Assembly (NCBI GenBank): GCA_023213395.1
Contig: CM041465.1
Location: forward strand, 129,215,741 to 129,279,740
Source: Cycas panzhihuaensis
Lineage: Eukaryota; Cycadophyta
Direction: 5' to 3'
Length of the DNA stretch: 64,000 nucleotides
The notes below the pieces were generated by a model. The model searched no databases and was not told the DNA's origin. It saw nothing but the letters and a program-made list of their open reading frames with translations. Position 1 is the stretch's first letter. The number at the start of each line of letters is the position of its first letter. The position numbers and the translations under genes were made by a program. Of this stretch, positions 42,627-54,460 are shown one piece after another.

Positions 42627-43961
42627 TGAACAATTGAGGTTGTCTTGACATCGGACCAACGATCCCACCCGATGGATAAAAATAGAAAAATACTCGTCAA
42701 TGGGGTTCTTAATACATTTCTTAGGATGACTCTATAACCAGTCATGTTTGAAATTTGGATAGTAATCAAAGCAGGCATCTGTGCTTGCCCTCGCTGTGGG
42801 TGTTGAATTCAATATGGGGACCTAGAGTTCTAGTTGACTAACATAGTCCTTGTCTGATCCATTCTTTTGTTGGTTGATGGTTTCCAAGACATGGTAGACT
42901 GAATTTTTTGGAGATGCATTTTTGTAGAATTCTTTGAATCCTTTTTGTGCTGTTATCTCATTTCAGCCTGAGTTCCACCTTGTTGCTATCAGGCAGGAAC
43001 AATGCCCTGAAATGTAGTGGAAAATTGGCCTTTCTGCTTATCTGGATCCGTGATCCTTTTTACATGCCAACAGATAGAATAAGAGGAGATACTTGGCTGA
43101 AGCCCCTCAGAATGGCTAGAGGCATGTTGTGAATGGCATTTATTGGGATGCTGCTTTGGTTCGTGGTTTGCATACTTTTGTTGTCGCTTGGGTTGTATGG
43201 GTTGGCGGGGCTCTTCTTCTCCTTCCTAGAACAGCAATTCTTCCTCACCTTAGGGTGATATTCTTTCTTTGTTGCCCAGAGGTGATGATTATTCTTCATT
43301 CAGAGGCTTTGCATCATATTTCTGAATCTGGATAACTAGTTTTAATTCATGGGGAGTTCAGGTCTACTTTCCAATGACTCTGAAATGGTCTATGTCAACC
43401 CAGGACTGGTTTGGATTTGAACGGTGATGAAGGGAGATGTAATTCTGCTATATATGTGGAGTATTATTGTCACAACACAGAATATGGGCCGATTATCTTA
43501 ACAGAAATAACAATCTGAACAAATATAACATGGAACAGCAGGTTTGAAGGAACCAAATGATGGTCAACACCGATATAAGGACATAATAGCATTTACAAGT
43601 TAGCTTTGGCTTTGCTGCCAATAACGAGGGTAGCTGAGTGCAACTGAAACAATATAATAGCATATTTGATTGGCTGTGTGAACTTGAAATATGAATGTTG
43701 ACTAGCAGATAAGCACAGCAGCTGTCTCAAGGTTGGCCGTTTGCTCCACTGCCATGTGTCAGTCTTCAATTTGTCTTTGGTCTTTGCCTCTCAATTTTTT
43801 TTCACGACTTTCTTGTGCCTTGAGATCAGTCATCAATTTGATGGGTTTAACATGTAGGTCTTGTCACATGTGTCTCATAAATGGAGAAGATGTTACGTGC
43901 CCAGTTTTAGTTATTCTTCTTTAAATCTTGCACTTAACTTCTCTGGACTTTGTATTCACAG

Positions 43962-44023
43962 AATGATCCAGTCGCTGCAGAGGCTGCTATAACTGCTGCA
44001 TGTCGTTCTCCCTATGGATCAAG
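43962..44023 (+). other. Possible exon of an unidentified host gene
   Basis: A T-rich stretch ending TGTATTCACAG (acceptor-like) precedes 62 bases that stay open in one frame (DPVAAEAAITAACRSPYGS), then AAG|GTGAGAG (donor-like). Fits a short internal plant exon. I do not recognise the protein and found no neighbouring exon in phase. Confidence 0.3.
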
Positions 44024-45507
44024 GTGAGAGTGGGTCTACAGTGTATGACTTCTCTATATCTTAGATTCAGTAGTATGGCTTTTTCCCTTTTTTTATGTAC
44101 TCTTCATCTGTTGGCTATTGAGATGATTAAGGAAAAAATAAATAAATAAAGAAAAAATATTCAGAAAATCCTGTGCTTTCCTCCCACATATGTTATTGTT
44201 ATAAAGAACATTTTTGAATATGACATGCATTAAATTAATACACCAAACGGCGTCCAAGTGAAAGATGAGACTTTTCTTTTTTATGTAATTTTCTCTGTTC
44301 CAATTTGTCTCCCCCAATCTGGTGGTTCACTGGAATCTGAATGTAGAGCATAACTGTTCTTATATACCTTAGCATACATGCCCTAGCAGAAAATTTCTTT
44401 ACATCCCTTTCTGCTTACAGCTAATGGTATATAGGACGCAGCTTGTTCTTTTCTTCATAGCAAAATAAGGTTTGAATTTGATGTGAGAAGGAAAAGGCCG
44501 CCCAACTGACTTAGGATCACACTTTTCTGTTGTGTCTCTAGATCGGGCGATTATATGGCTTTCCTAGCAAAGGTGCACTGTCAATGTCGTGGTTGGAAAG
44601 TTGAAGGCTCCTCTTTTACATAGGGGATCTATAGCTTGGAATCATGTTTGGTGATAAAAACCCATGGATAATGCTTGATTTCACTTCCAATGAGTTGTCA
44701 TTGCTTTTGCAAACTTCGTGAAGCCAACTTTAATATTCTATTTAGTTGCAGAATGTATAATATCCATAACATTTTAATAGAGGAAGTGCATTTTCCAACA
44801 AGTCAAGGCAAAATATGAGCCTTGTCACACTGTTTAATGCAAAACATTTGGAGATCTTGTGTGTTTATGCTAATAAGTTAATGGATGAGGTTGTGAAAGT
44901 TTTAAAAAAATGGAAATTCTAATCCTTACTACCCATGGAGAAACATGGTCTGAAATTTAAGGTAAAATTCTGCCCAACTAAAAAATCACTTCTAATTGGC
45001 AATTATATTTATTGCTTTGGAACATGTTGCCTTGGAGAAAAGAAGCATTGCTATGTAGCATTTTATTCAATCCCATGTTGAAGGAAAATTCAGGGTGTAG
45101 AAAATGCATTGTGAACAAATGCAAGTTATAGTTGCGACCATGTTGAACCTATTGAAAATGCATGCAAACAGATACTATTGGACTAAGAATTTGATGACTG
45201 AATTTCTTGTCAAAGGTTGTTTTGTGTATCAAATGCTAGTAACAGAAAAAATAAAGAAACTGTTGACTATGAAGAGCACCCCTGCAATATTCACATCACG
45301 TTCTGTGTAATTTTAGAGGCTAATGTGCAAATAAAAAATGGAGATGATGTGTATAATTACAAGTAATGTTGGCCTATTGCTAGTCTGTTTCAAAACACAA
45401 ATGTCAATAGAATTATTATCAATAGGTAGGGATGATTGCCAATTTTCAAGCATGGACATCACACTTGTAAAATTTTAGTTTAAATCTTAACAACCTAAGT
45501 GGCCAGA

Positions 45508-45543
45508 CACGTAAGAGTAGGAATGCACGTAAGAGTAGGAATG
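45508..45543 (+). repeat. Perfect 18-bp tandem duplication
   Basis: CACGTAAGAGTAGGAATG occurs twice head to tail. Confidence 0.9.
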
Positions 45544-46487
45544 GGAGCGAATATAGATACGACAATTCTAAAAATTCTAGGATATGAGGACACAAAAAAA
45601 TTAAGGTTTTCAAAAAATATATAGAAAAATATATGCATATAAAAATATGTATGTGACATATACCAAATTTAAAAACAAGATAGCAAACAAACTTAGGACA
45701 ATGTTTCAAACTTACTAATGTTTTTTCTTTTATTTTTCTTTTTTTTATATTCATTGAAGTTTGCATTTTGATTTCCTTACCTTTTTTTGGTATTGTATCT
45801 TATTAGAATATTCAAGGATATGCTAAAATATTGTAGATATGGCCTATTATAATCCAAGAAATACCTAGGATATAGTCTTTGGTATAACCCAAATACAAGG
45901 TACATCTAGGATACATATCCATGGTGTGTCCAAGTATCCAAGGCATATCTGATACAGGTAGGATACCTTCTAGAGGAGTATCAAGCTACATGTAACAACT
46001 AATGAGTTATGGAAGTCTTATGTAACACCATAAACTTTATGGAGATATACAATTTCACACATGGTTTCAATCAAAGGCAATTGCAACTTAAATTTCTAAG
46101 AAATCAACTAAGCACCCAATATTAAATATCTGAACCAGTAACCCTAGCATTGGCAAGATGTTTAAACTAACCAAAATAGAAGCTTGAAGCATCTTAAGAT
46201 CTATAAGGAAAACAATTGCAATCATATGCAAAATGAATGTTTTCCAAAAGTGGTCAATATCCACATTCTTGACTATGTATTTGGATAATATGAGCACATC
46301 TTCAAAATGCATGTATGCAAACATGAGGATTTAGTTGTCAACTCTTTCGAAGAGTTGATATCATCATTTTGCACCCCATAGTTCCTTGAAGCATGGAGGA
46401 TACATTTTAACAAAGTAAATACTTGTTAATGTGGTTATATGTTGCAAATTATACACATTATAAGAGGTATCCACATTATAAGTATAA

Positions 46488-46531
46488 TTATACAGAGAGT
46501 CACAACCCTTGTTGGTTGATACCTCTTAGAA
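46488..46531 (-). repeat. Inverted fragment of a Copia-F-type LTR
   Basis: About 44 bp, from TATACAGAGAGTCACAACCC to GATACCTCTTAGAA, is the exact reverse complement of part of the Copia-F 3' LTR (about 47722-47765). Flanking sequence shows only short similarity. Confidence 0.8.
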
Positions 46532-46607
46532 TCCACATTACTTGTATTTATACCTCTTGATATCCACATTATAAGTACTAGAATGGAATCACAAAGTTTA
46601 ATTTAGT

Positions 46608-46932
46608 TGAACAAAACATCAACAAATATTTATCAATATATAGTGTCTTATGAACCCCAACTTGATGTAGAAAAACTTGTAACAAAAATGTGTGTTAGAT
46701 AATGTATTACTCAAAGAGTGTTCTTCTTCATTGCATAAGAGTTCACTTACATACATACTTATCCATAAATGATAGAGTCTCCTAAGGGAGTGCCACATGG
46801 CATCATATAATTCTTCTACTAAGTGGTGCACACATTTTATTAGAGGGGAGAAGATTAGTGCACCTAGTTAAGAGAGAGTTAACACTTAATACTAATTCTA
46901 ACATAAAATAACATAAAACATTAATTCTAACA
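46608..46932 (-). repeat. Copia-G 3' LTR
   Basis: The minus-strand start at 46932 is clear. The end at 46608 (TGAACAAAACATC on the plus strand) is my best guess from TG/CA tips; no partner LTR is in the window. Confidence 0.6.
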
Positions 46933-47160
46933 TCCTCCCTTAATGTTTTATCCCAGTGTACAGATTCCTCAAAGTTTTTTGAAGTATTGAAACTTGTCTT
47001 TACACAAGGGCTTTGTAAAAATATCAACAATTTATTCATTGTTGTAGCAGTACTGTAAGTCTATTATCTTAGCCTGCACCTTTTCTTGAATATATATGCT
47101 TTGTTCTTACATGAAAAATTGAATTTTTAGTCAATTTAATAACACTTTGATTGTCACAAT
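46608..47160 (-). mobile_element. Copia-G: 3' end (LTR and RNase H fragment)
   Basis: The minus-strand piece CDNQSVIKLTKNSIFHVRTK (copia RNase H) lies at 47158-47098, followed by decayed sequence, a purine tract (46944-46933) and an LTR start TGTTAGAATTAATGTTTTA at 46932. The element is cut exactly before CDNQS by the Copia-H LTR at 47161. Its other parts are outside the window. Confidence 0.82.
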
Positions 47161-47504
47161 TGTTGGAGAATTGAAGTAGAATAAATTACATGATAATAAA
47201 TTTGATTACATAGGTACACATCAGAAAAGCATTCAACAATTTATACATAAATATTTGGACAGGTGAAAAACCCCTTTGGGGGAAGAAAAACCACCTCAAA
47301 AATAAATAATTATATTATCAAAATGCATACTATAGAATATACGTAATTTGTCCTTAATTCTTCTCTCTGTTTAGTAGAAAAAATAGAACATTTTAAATAG
47401 GTTATGTCAGGTAACCACCTAGTCAATTGCTTTTTAATTAATAGAATATGATGCATAAGTAATTTTATAAAGTTCACATCATAAGATAACATTATTTGCT
47501 AACA
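47161..47504 (-). repeat. Copia-H 3' LTR
   Basis: 344 bp from TGTTGGAGAATT to TTTGCTAACA. It contains the GTGAAAAACCCC and AAAAACCACCTC blocks also seen in the I1 LTR. It belongs to Copia-H: the H purine tract (59155-59166) would sit directly beside it if Copia-F were removed. Confidence 0.8.
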
Positions 47505-47508
47505 TCTC

Positions 47509-47843
47509 TGTTAAGAAACATGAATGAACTCATACATGTTTACATCTATAGAATCTTTCACCATACACAACAAACAAACAAAATAAATACAAAAAACAGT
47601 TGCATAGTACATAGGATTTATGTGGAAAACCCTTTTAGGAAAAAATCTACCACAAAGATCTATTGATTACCATTTGATTGATATGAATATACAGAGACTC
47701 TAAAATATTTATATCCTTCTAAGAGGTATCAACCAACAAGGGTTGTGACTCTCTGTATAACTCGCACTATTTCGTTAATCGCATTAGTTAAACTACCACA
47801 TTAACATTAACAAGTAGTTTAACAAACAACTATCACACTAACA
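47509..47843 (-). repeat. Copia-F 3' LTR
   Basis: 335 bp, TGTTAAGAAACATG to CACTAACA; partner of 58811-59154. Confidence 0.92.
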
Positions 47844-47855
47844 TCCCCCCTTAAT
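47844..47855 (-). other. Copia-F polypurine tract
   Basis: Minus-strand ATTAAGGGGGGA beside the LTR. Confidence 0.85.
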
Positions 47856-47904
47856 GTGAATGTAGGGAACCTACAACTTACAGCAGTTATCACGAAGGTT
47901 GGGA

Positions 47905-48310
47905 CTATTTTGTTTTTATATCCTTGTTGATACATCCCCCTTCAAAGATAACATCTGTGAGTCCTAATCTAGTACGCATCTTTGTGAATTAATCTTTAGT
48001 AAACGCTTTGGTGAAGACGTTCACAAATTGATATTCACTTGCACAATAGTCAACCTGTAGCTTCCCTAACTTGTTTTGTTTACAGATGTAGTGATGTTGT
48101 ATCTCAATGTGCTTCGTACGAGCATGAAACTCTAGATTCTTTGACAAGCGAATGATAATCTAATTATCAACACAAATAATCAGATGGCCATTTGAAACTC
48201 TAAGAACTTCCAAGAGACCTTGCAACCATACAACTTCTTTAGCACCAGCATTAAGTTCTTGATATTCTGCCTCTGTAGAAGATAATGTCACTATTTGTTA
48301 CTTCTTCGAC
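47905..48310 (-). pseudogene. Copia-F RNase H
   Basis: [27 protein letters not shown]-stop-IIIRLSKNLEF, [19 protein letters not shown], and the ending GLTDVIFEGGCINKDIKTK. Copia RNase H with one stop in the CDNQS region. Confidence 0.9.
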
Positions 48311-49400
48311 TGCCACGAAACAAATCCATCACTGACACCAAAGATGTATCCAATAGTAGACTTTTGATCGTCAGAGTCTCCTCCCTAATCAACATCAATA
48401 TAGCTATACAATTTTATTTCTTCATCATAAAGATATTCCAGACTAAGATTGAGTGTTCCTTTCAAGTACTTCAAAATCCGCTTTGTTGCAACTCAATGTG
48501 ATTCCTGAGGATTCTGTATATATCGGGAAACCAATCCAATAGCACAAACGATATCTGTTCTAGTATGAATCAAATATATTGCTCCCTACCAACTGACGGT
48601 ATATAGTTCCATCTATAAAGGGTTTGGCCATGTTTTTCTATAGTTTTGTGCCCTTAGCACATGGTGTTGCAACCAACTTGCAATCCTATATCCTGAACTT
48701 TTCTAGTAGGTTCTTCACATACTGTCTACAACAATATGATCTGATCTTCCATCTATCTGACTTCAATGCCCAAGAAGTAGTGAAGCCAACAAAGGTCTGT
48801 CATATTAATGGTAGTTTCCAAATTACACTTGACTCCAAAAATAGTCTTATTACAATTGCCTTTAATGAGTAAATAATCCATATACAATACAATAGCTACT
48901 ACTGAGGTTCCACACATTTTCACATATAAATTTGGGTCCAGATTTGAAACAACAAATCCATCTACCTTCAACTTGGCATCAATTTTTTTATACTAAGCAT
49001 GGGGTGTTTATTTTAGGGCATAGAGTGACTTTTTCAAATGGCACACAAGATGCTCCTGGTCTTTCTTAATAAATCCGAGAGTCTGCGAAACGTAAATTTT
49101 CTCCTTTAGATCTCCATTAAGAAATACAAACTTAACATCCATCTGGTGTAACTCTCAACCATATGCAACTGCTAAAGAAATGATCAAATGAACCATTGTT
49201 ATCTTTGAGACTGGTGCAAATGTTTCTTCATAATCAATTCCTTCATGGTGCTTAAATCCTTGAGTGACAAGCTTAGCCTTATACTTGTCCACCTCTCCAT
49301 CGGAGTGAAACTTAGTCTTATAGATCCACTTACATCCAATAAAGTTCTTCTTTGGAGGAAGCATAACCAAATTCCATGTGTCATTCTTTATGAGTGAACC
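48311..49400 (-). pseudogene. Copia-F reverse transcriptase
   Basis: LPPKKNFIGCKWIYKTKFHS, GIDYEETFAPVSKITMVHLI, a stop before ELHQMDVKFVFLNGDLKEKI, HLVCHLKKSLYALK, VVAIVLYMDYLLIKGN where YVDD is YMDY, LCWLHYFLGIEVR. The second catalytic Asp is Tyr. The C-terminal connection is broken. Confidence 0.92.
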
Positions 49401-50600
49401 ATACTCCTCCTATATTGTAGCTCTCCATTGTGGATTATCCTTTGCTTCATCATACAAAACAGGATCACTGGAGTTGATATCGACCAACAAAGTCAAATTG
49501 GCATGTTGACTTCTTGTTCTCATATCATCAACAAGGGTATGCATCGTCATTCTAGAATTCTCTATCATCTTCTTTGCCCATAACAATATAGAAGGACCTG
49601 GTCCTGTAGGTACTTCTTCATGTGATGGATCCTTACTATTACTCGCTCCACTCTGTCTAACTTCCTCTTGAATTCTAGCAATTGGCTCATCATCCTTTTC
49701 AATTAATGAATCTGAAAATGGAAGTAGTCAAGGGTAAAAAAGCTCTTTTGATGACTTCTCAACATATATTGATTACTCGTCAAATTTAACATCCCAATTA
49801 ATCATAATTCTTCTCCCTTGCAGATCTCACAGTCTATAAGCTTTGTTCTAATCATAATACCCCACAAAAATACACTTCAAACTCTTGCGATCCAACTTCT
49901 TATGACCTTTGTCTGGGATGTGTGCATATCTAGTGCACTCGAATATTTTTAAATGACTAATGACAGGTTTATGACTGGTCTATTTCTCTTTGGGGGTCAT
50001 GCTACAAACTATTTGAGTGGGTACCCTGTTCAAAATATAAATAACAGTTGTTGTAGATTCTACCCAAAACGTTGGTGGGAAGTTTTTGGAATGTACTATA
50101 CACCTTGCCATCTCCAACATGGTATGATTTTTTCTTTCTACAATACTGTTTTATTGTGGGGTATATAGAATAATAAACTCTCGTTTTATACCATGATCCT
50201 GGCAGAACTAATTAAACGCATGATTGTTGTATTCCTTGTCATTATCACTTTTTAATATTTAATCTTCTTATCACTTTTGTTTTCAACGTTCACTTTCTAA
50301 TCACGGAAGCGATCAAGCACCTCTGACTTATTTTTTAGGAAATATACCTAGGCCTTCCTAGTGTAGTTGTCTATAGACACTTGGTATATTTAACTCCAAA
50401 TATTGAAGAGTTCGGGAGTGGTCACATCATGTCTTTATGCACAAACTCAAACTTCTTTATTTTCTAAGCATTGCCCTGAGCAAAAAAGATAGCGATGATG
50501 CTTCCCATACATACATCCTTTACAAATATCGCTTGAACATGAAACAAATGATAATCCTTCTACCATTGTCTACCTTTTCAATAGTGTAATGTTTCTGTAA
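49401..50600 (-). pseudogene. Copia-F integrase and linker
   Basis: Heavily shifted integrase: motifs YPTIKQYCRKKKSYH, VYSTFQKLPTNVLG and the segment before it correspond to the core, but no clean triad is readable. The linker is better kept (EEVRQSGASNSKDPSHEEVP, HANLTLLVDINSSDPVLYDE) and leads to RT at about 49400. Confidence 0.8.
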
Positions 50601-51200
50601 TTAAGGTGGCTCAGGGGATCATGCCATAGCCTATTCACATTATCTGCATTGGCGACAAAAGCATAGCACCTCTTCTGGGATTAAAACTTTTCAAACACCC
50701 AAAAATTATCTCTAACTTTCTTAGTAGCAATACCATAGAAATTCTGCTTATGATCCTTAATTAAACATCTATCATTATAAAGCTCCACCTTCATTCATTG
50801 TTTATAGATTTCTCAAGCTGAAAGTAAATTCCACTACATCTTGGGTACATAATAGACCCCTTTAAACTTACCACCTACCAAGAAAATATCACCAACACCT
50901 TCAATTGGTAACATGTGAGCATCTCCAAGGATAATCTCAATGCCATTATGATCTGCACTCCATGCATCAAAGTTATGCTTCTGGAAAGAGATGTGCTCCT
51001 GCGCTCTAGAGTCCAATATCTAATAGTCTCTATGACTTGACTCAACTGACAAGGATGACATTCTGACATAGTTTATTGCTATGCTCTTCCCTTTATCATC
51101 TTGACTAGCTTTACATATGTCCCGTCTCTTGAACCAATAATTCTTTTCTCTATGGCCTTCCTTCTTATAGTAGTTACATTTGCCAATGAATTTCTTCTTC
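50601..51200 (-). pseudogene. Copia-F protease and pre-integrase
   Basis: MDSRAQEHISFQKHNFDAWS (DSG changed to DSR), IEIILGDAHMLPIEGVGDIF, LVGGKFKGVYYVPKM, then shifted pre-integrase sequence. Upstream, around 51200-51100, the damaged zinc-knuckle region reads YYKKEGHREKN. Confidence 0.85.
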
Positions 51201-51381
51201 TCCTAAGACTCTTCCCTAGACCATTGTGTGAACTTTTCCCTCTGAATGACCTCTCTCCTTTGCGTCTCCAAGACCAAGGCCTAACTTGACTTGGAACGTC
51301 CAAGCATCCCATGATGTTTTAACTTGACATCCTCCGCTAGAATAAGATTTTTATGCCTTCAAAAGTCTCTTCCTCCATCGC
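51201..51381 (-). pseudogene. Copia-F gag, C-terminal part
   Basis: The frame continues from the other side of Gypsy-3 as EEETFEGIKNLILAEDVKLK, HHGMLGRSKS, matching Copia-E (ESFGKLKGLILAEGAKLKYH). Joined to 56966-57468 by the Gypsy-3 duplication ATCGC/ATCAC. Confidence 0.85.
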
Positions 51382-51910
51382 TATAGCAATTCCTTTACCC
51401 AACTAAACAGAAAATAGAACGTAATAGGGTGAATTCATAGGCAATAGAACAAAATAGAGAGAGTCTACAAATAATAGAACAAAATAGAGCGAATTCACAG
51501 ATCATGGATATCTTTCATATATAAAATACCCAAAAATTATATCTTCAAATATAAATCAAATACAAATATTAGAAAATATGATGTCAAAATGTTACAAAAT
51601 ACAAATAGAGTTTCAAAAGAGTATCAGTACTGCCTACAACAACTATAAGACCCTTCGAAGCGGGGATCCTCTTCAAAATTTGCAGCCCTAAGGTCAAAAA
51701 TCTGCAATTGCCTTAAGGTCGAAAATAAGGAGGGAATACTTCATAAAATGGATGATATGGAATGACCTCAAAGTCCCTATATATATAGGCACACAAACAG
51801 GGGCATAATGAAGTTAGCGAGAGCAGGGAGGAATGCGTCCAACATAACCATAAGAAGTCGGCCACAACTAGTACATAGAAGTCGGCCAGATTCTGAAAGA
51901 GGTCGCTTCA
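51382..51910 (-). repeat. Gypsy-3 3' LTR
   Basis: 529 bp. The plus-strand tip TG is TA here; ends GCTTCA. Partner of 56433-56960. Confidence 0.94.
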
Positions 51911-51922
51911 AGTCCCCCCCCT
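51911..51922 (-). other. Gypsy-3 polypurine tract
   Basis: Minus-strand AGGGGGGGGACT-type tract beside the LTR; the chromodomain frame overlaps it, as in chromoviruses. Confidence 0.88.
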
Positions 51923-52618
51923 TGAAATTGTGCTTTTCCCTCAAAGCACTGGCAAGTTCGAAAACTACCTTAACCATTCGTTATTTTTCCATGTGGCATC
52001 TTCAATATCCAGGTTCTTCTATTTTATTAAGTGTTATTTGATTCGTTTGGACCTGAGTGATCAGGTGCAGGATTGCAAGATTCCTTCATGTTCCAACGTC
52101 ATCTTTCCTTCCTCATCAAGCTCTAGCATGTTGGATTGTGGAACGATCTTTTCCCCAATTTTCTTTTTTAGACATGACACATGGAAAACGTTGTGAATCT
52201 ATGTGTTTTCTGGGAGTTTTAACTAGTAAGCGACTTCACCTATTTTGGAAGTGATTTCATAAGGACCAAACTATCTAAGTGCTAGCTTTTTATTGCTTAT
52301 TTTTTGTACGGGCATCTATTTGTATGACTAAATGCGTAAAAAAACCCAGTCTCCTACTTCGAATTGTCATTCAGAACACTTTAGATCGGCCTGTTGCTTC
52401 ATTTTGTTTTGTGCAATTGCTAGGTTATCCTTCAATTTGTTGATGGTTTCCTCCATTTGCTTCTGATGTTCTTCTACTGCTTGGACCCATGAAGGTCTAT
52501 TCCAGGTTAACAATGATGGTGGCATGTAGCCATATAAAGCCTAGAAAGGTGTCATTTTTGTTGAAGAATGATATACGGTGTTGTACCACCATTTTGCTAA
52601 ATGTAACAATTGATGCCA
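51923..52618 (-). pseudogene. Gypsy-3 integrase C-terminus and chromodomain
   Basis: FEVGDWVFLRI, FGPYEITSKIGEVAYXLKLP (GPY module, X is a stop), IHNVFHVSCLKKKIGEKIVP, then the chromodomain PEGILQS-like start and NLDIEDATWKNNEWL. The chromodomain Trp in EDATW is kept. Several stops. Confidence 0.88.
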
Positions 52619-53240
52619 TTATTTTTGTTTGTCTAAGCAAAAGTTCCTCAAGTATCCTTCTAAGCAATTGTTAACAATCTTTGTTTGCCCATTAGTTTGA
52701 GGGTGGTACATTGTGCTCATCTTGAGTTTTGTACCTGCAATTCTGAATAGATCTTGCCAAATTTTACTAGTAAACTTTGGGTCACGATCGCTTACTATTG
52801 CTTTCAAAAAACCATATAACCGATGGATCTCTTTCATATACAATTTTGCCACATCATTGGCCTTAGCTATCGATTTCAATCCTCTGAAGTGGCCATATTT
52901 GGTGAGGCAATCTACTATGACTAAAATTGTGCCCTTTCCTTTAGAGAAGGATAATCCAGTTATAAAAGCCATAGATATTTCATCCCATTTTTGTTCTGGT
53001 GTTGGTAACGGCTAGAGTAACCCTGGTGTTTTTATGCATTCAATCCTATTTCTTTGACAGGTATCACATTCTGTTATGAACTTCTGAACGTCTGTTTTTA
53101 ATCCTTTCCAGTAAAATGAAACTCTTATCTTCATGTATGTCTTGTCAATCCCTGTGTGACCTGCTATCGTATTACTCCCTATTGTATCCCATACAAGCTA
53201 GTTTTATCCTCCCTTTCCTAAGTATTACTCCCTATTGTAT
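52619..53240 (-). pseudogene. Gypsy-3 integrase core
   Basis: Open 117-codon stretch: AFITGLSFSKGKGTILVIVD, CLTKYGHFRGLKSIAKANDV, AIVSDRDPKFTSKIW, TMYHPQTNGQTKIVNNCLEG. Both Asp are kept; the Glu site (TKIVN for TEVVN) is Lys. The zinc region upstream is disrupted by a 53-bp tandem duplication at 53169-53267. Confidence 0.93.
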
Positions 53241-53267
53241 CTCATACAAGCTAGTTTTATCCTCCCT
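53169..53267 (-). repeat. 53-bp tandem duplication in Gypsy-3 integrase
   Basis: GTATTACTCCCTATTGTATC begins at 53169 and again at 53222; 46 bp match with one change. The period is not a multiple of three, so it shifts the frame. Confidence 0.9.
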
Positions 53268-53379
53268 TGTTTTGTCTATCAACTGTTTGTACTTCATATC
53301 GTTGTCATATTCCTTCCTTAATATCTCATGCCAGGCTGGGGTAGCCACTGATATTGTATGTAGTGTTGGTTGCTCCTAA

Positions 53380-53820
53380 ATTTCTTCTAGAATTCTTGAG
53401 AGGGTGTCCGCTATGACATTATCTTTGCCCTTTTTATACATGATGGAGAAATCAAATGTTTGTAGTTTACTCACCCACTTTTGTTATTCATCTGACAACG
53501 TCTTCTAATTTAAGAAGTACTCGAGTCTGTCATGGTCTGTTCGTACCTGGAAAGGGCTGCCTAATAAATATTGTCTCCATTGGTTGATCACGTGCATTAT
53601 TACTAGCATCTCTTTATCATAGATAGGCTTTATCTTTTCTCAGTTGTTCAATTTCCTACTTTCGTATGCTATTGGTCTTTCATCTTGTAATAAGACAGCT
53701 TCTATGCCAAACCTTGATGCATCACATTCCAAGATGAACAGTTTTGAAAAATTTGGGATTGCTAAAATTTGGGCTCTTACCATTGGTCTTTTTAGTTCTT
53801 CAAAGGCATTGTTGGTCGTT
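53380..53820 (-). pseudogene. Gypsy-3 RNase H
   Basis: [73 protein letters not shown]. Full gypsy RNase H pattern including the first Asp and the HxxL-like TDH segment. Some stops. Confidence 0.9.
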
Positions 53821-54460
53821 TCATTCCATGTGAAGGCGTACTTTTTTTGTTAGAACTGTAAGTGGGGTTGCTATGTTGGCATATCCTCTTATGAATTTCC
53901 TGAGATATCTTACTGCTCCTAAAAAGCTGCGAACTCCCATGACATTCTTTGGTGCTGGCCAGTCTACTATTGCTTGGACCTTCTTGGGGTCAACCTTGAT
54001 TCTATTTGGAGTAATTATGTGACCAAGGTATTTGAGTTCTTGTTGGCCAAAAGAGTATTTTTTCTTATTTGCAAAGAATAATCCTTTTGCTAAAATTTCT
54101 AGGATTAATCGCAGGTGCTCCAAATGTGCTCTCCATGTTTTGTTGTAAATGAGAATATCATCAAAAAAGATTAGCACGAATTTCCTTAAAAATTCCTTGA
54201 ATGTGGAATTCATGGTGGCTTGGAACGTTGTTGGAGCGTTGGTTAGATCAAATGGCATCACTTTGAATTCGAACAATCCCTCATAAGTTCTTAATGTTGT
54301 CTTGTTGACATCCTCCTCTTTTATCTAAATTTGATGGTATCTCGATCGAAGGTCTATATTGGAGAAGTATTTTGCTCAATGTATTTCATCTAGTAGGTCA
54401 TCAATCTTGGGGATAGGGTATCTATTTTTTATAGTCAATTTGTTTAGTCCCATGTAATCT
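53821..54460 (-). pseudogene. Gypsy-3 reverse transcriptase
   Basis: Upstream, decayed: [29 protein letters not shown]. The open 151-codon stretch reads EFKVMPFDLTNAPTTFQATM, FVLIFFDDILIYNKTW (FFDD intact), KKYSFGQQELKYLGHIITPN, RSFLGAVRYLRKFIRGYANI. Clear chromovirus RT and thumb. Confidence 0.94.

Larger units (their letters stand above)
42627..46607 (+). other. Stretch without clear transposon sequence
   Basis: About 4 kb with no retroelement motif on either strand. The left half (42.8-44.6 kb) has a T-rich, intron-like plus-strand texture with one possible short exon (43962-44023). Frames at 42947-43132 and 43129-43335 (plus) have no recognisable family. The right half is AT-rich with short repeats. 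A small inverted piece of a Copia-F-type LTR lies at about 46488-46531. Confidence 0.5.

Noticed and set aside
42947-43335. Two plus-strand hydrophobic frames in the non-transposon stretch
   Set aside because: Short, overlapping in different frames and without recognisable motif. The first has an acceptor-like start but no in-phase partner exon.
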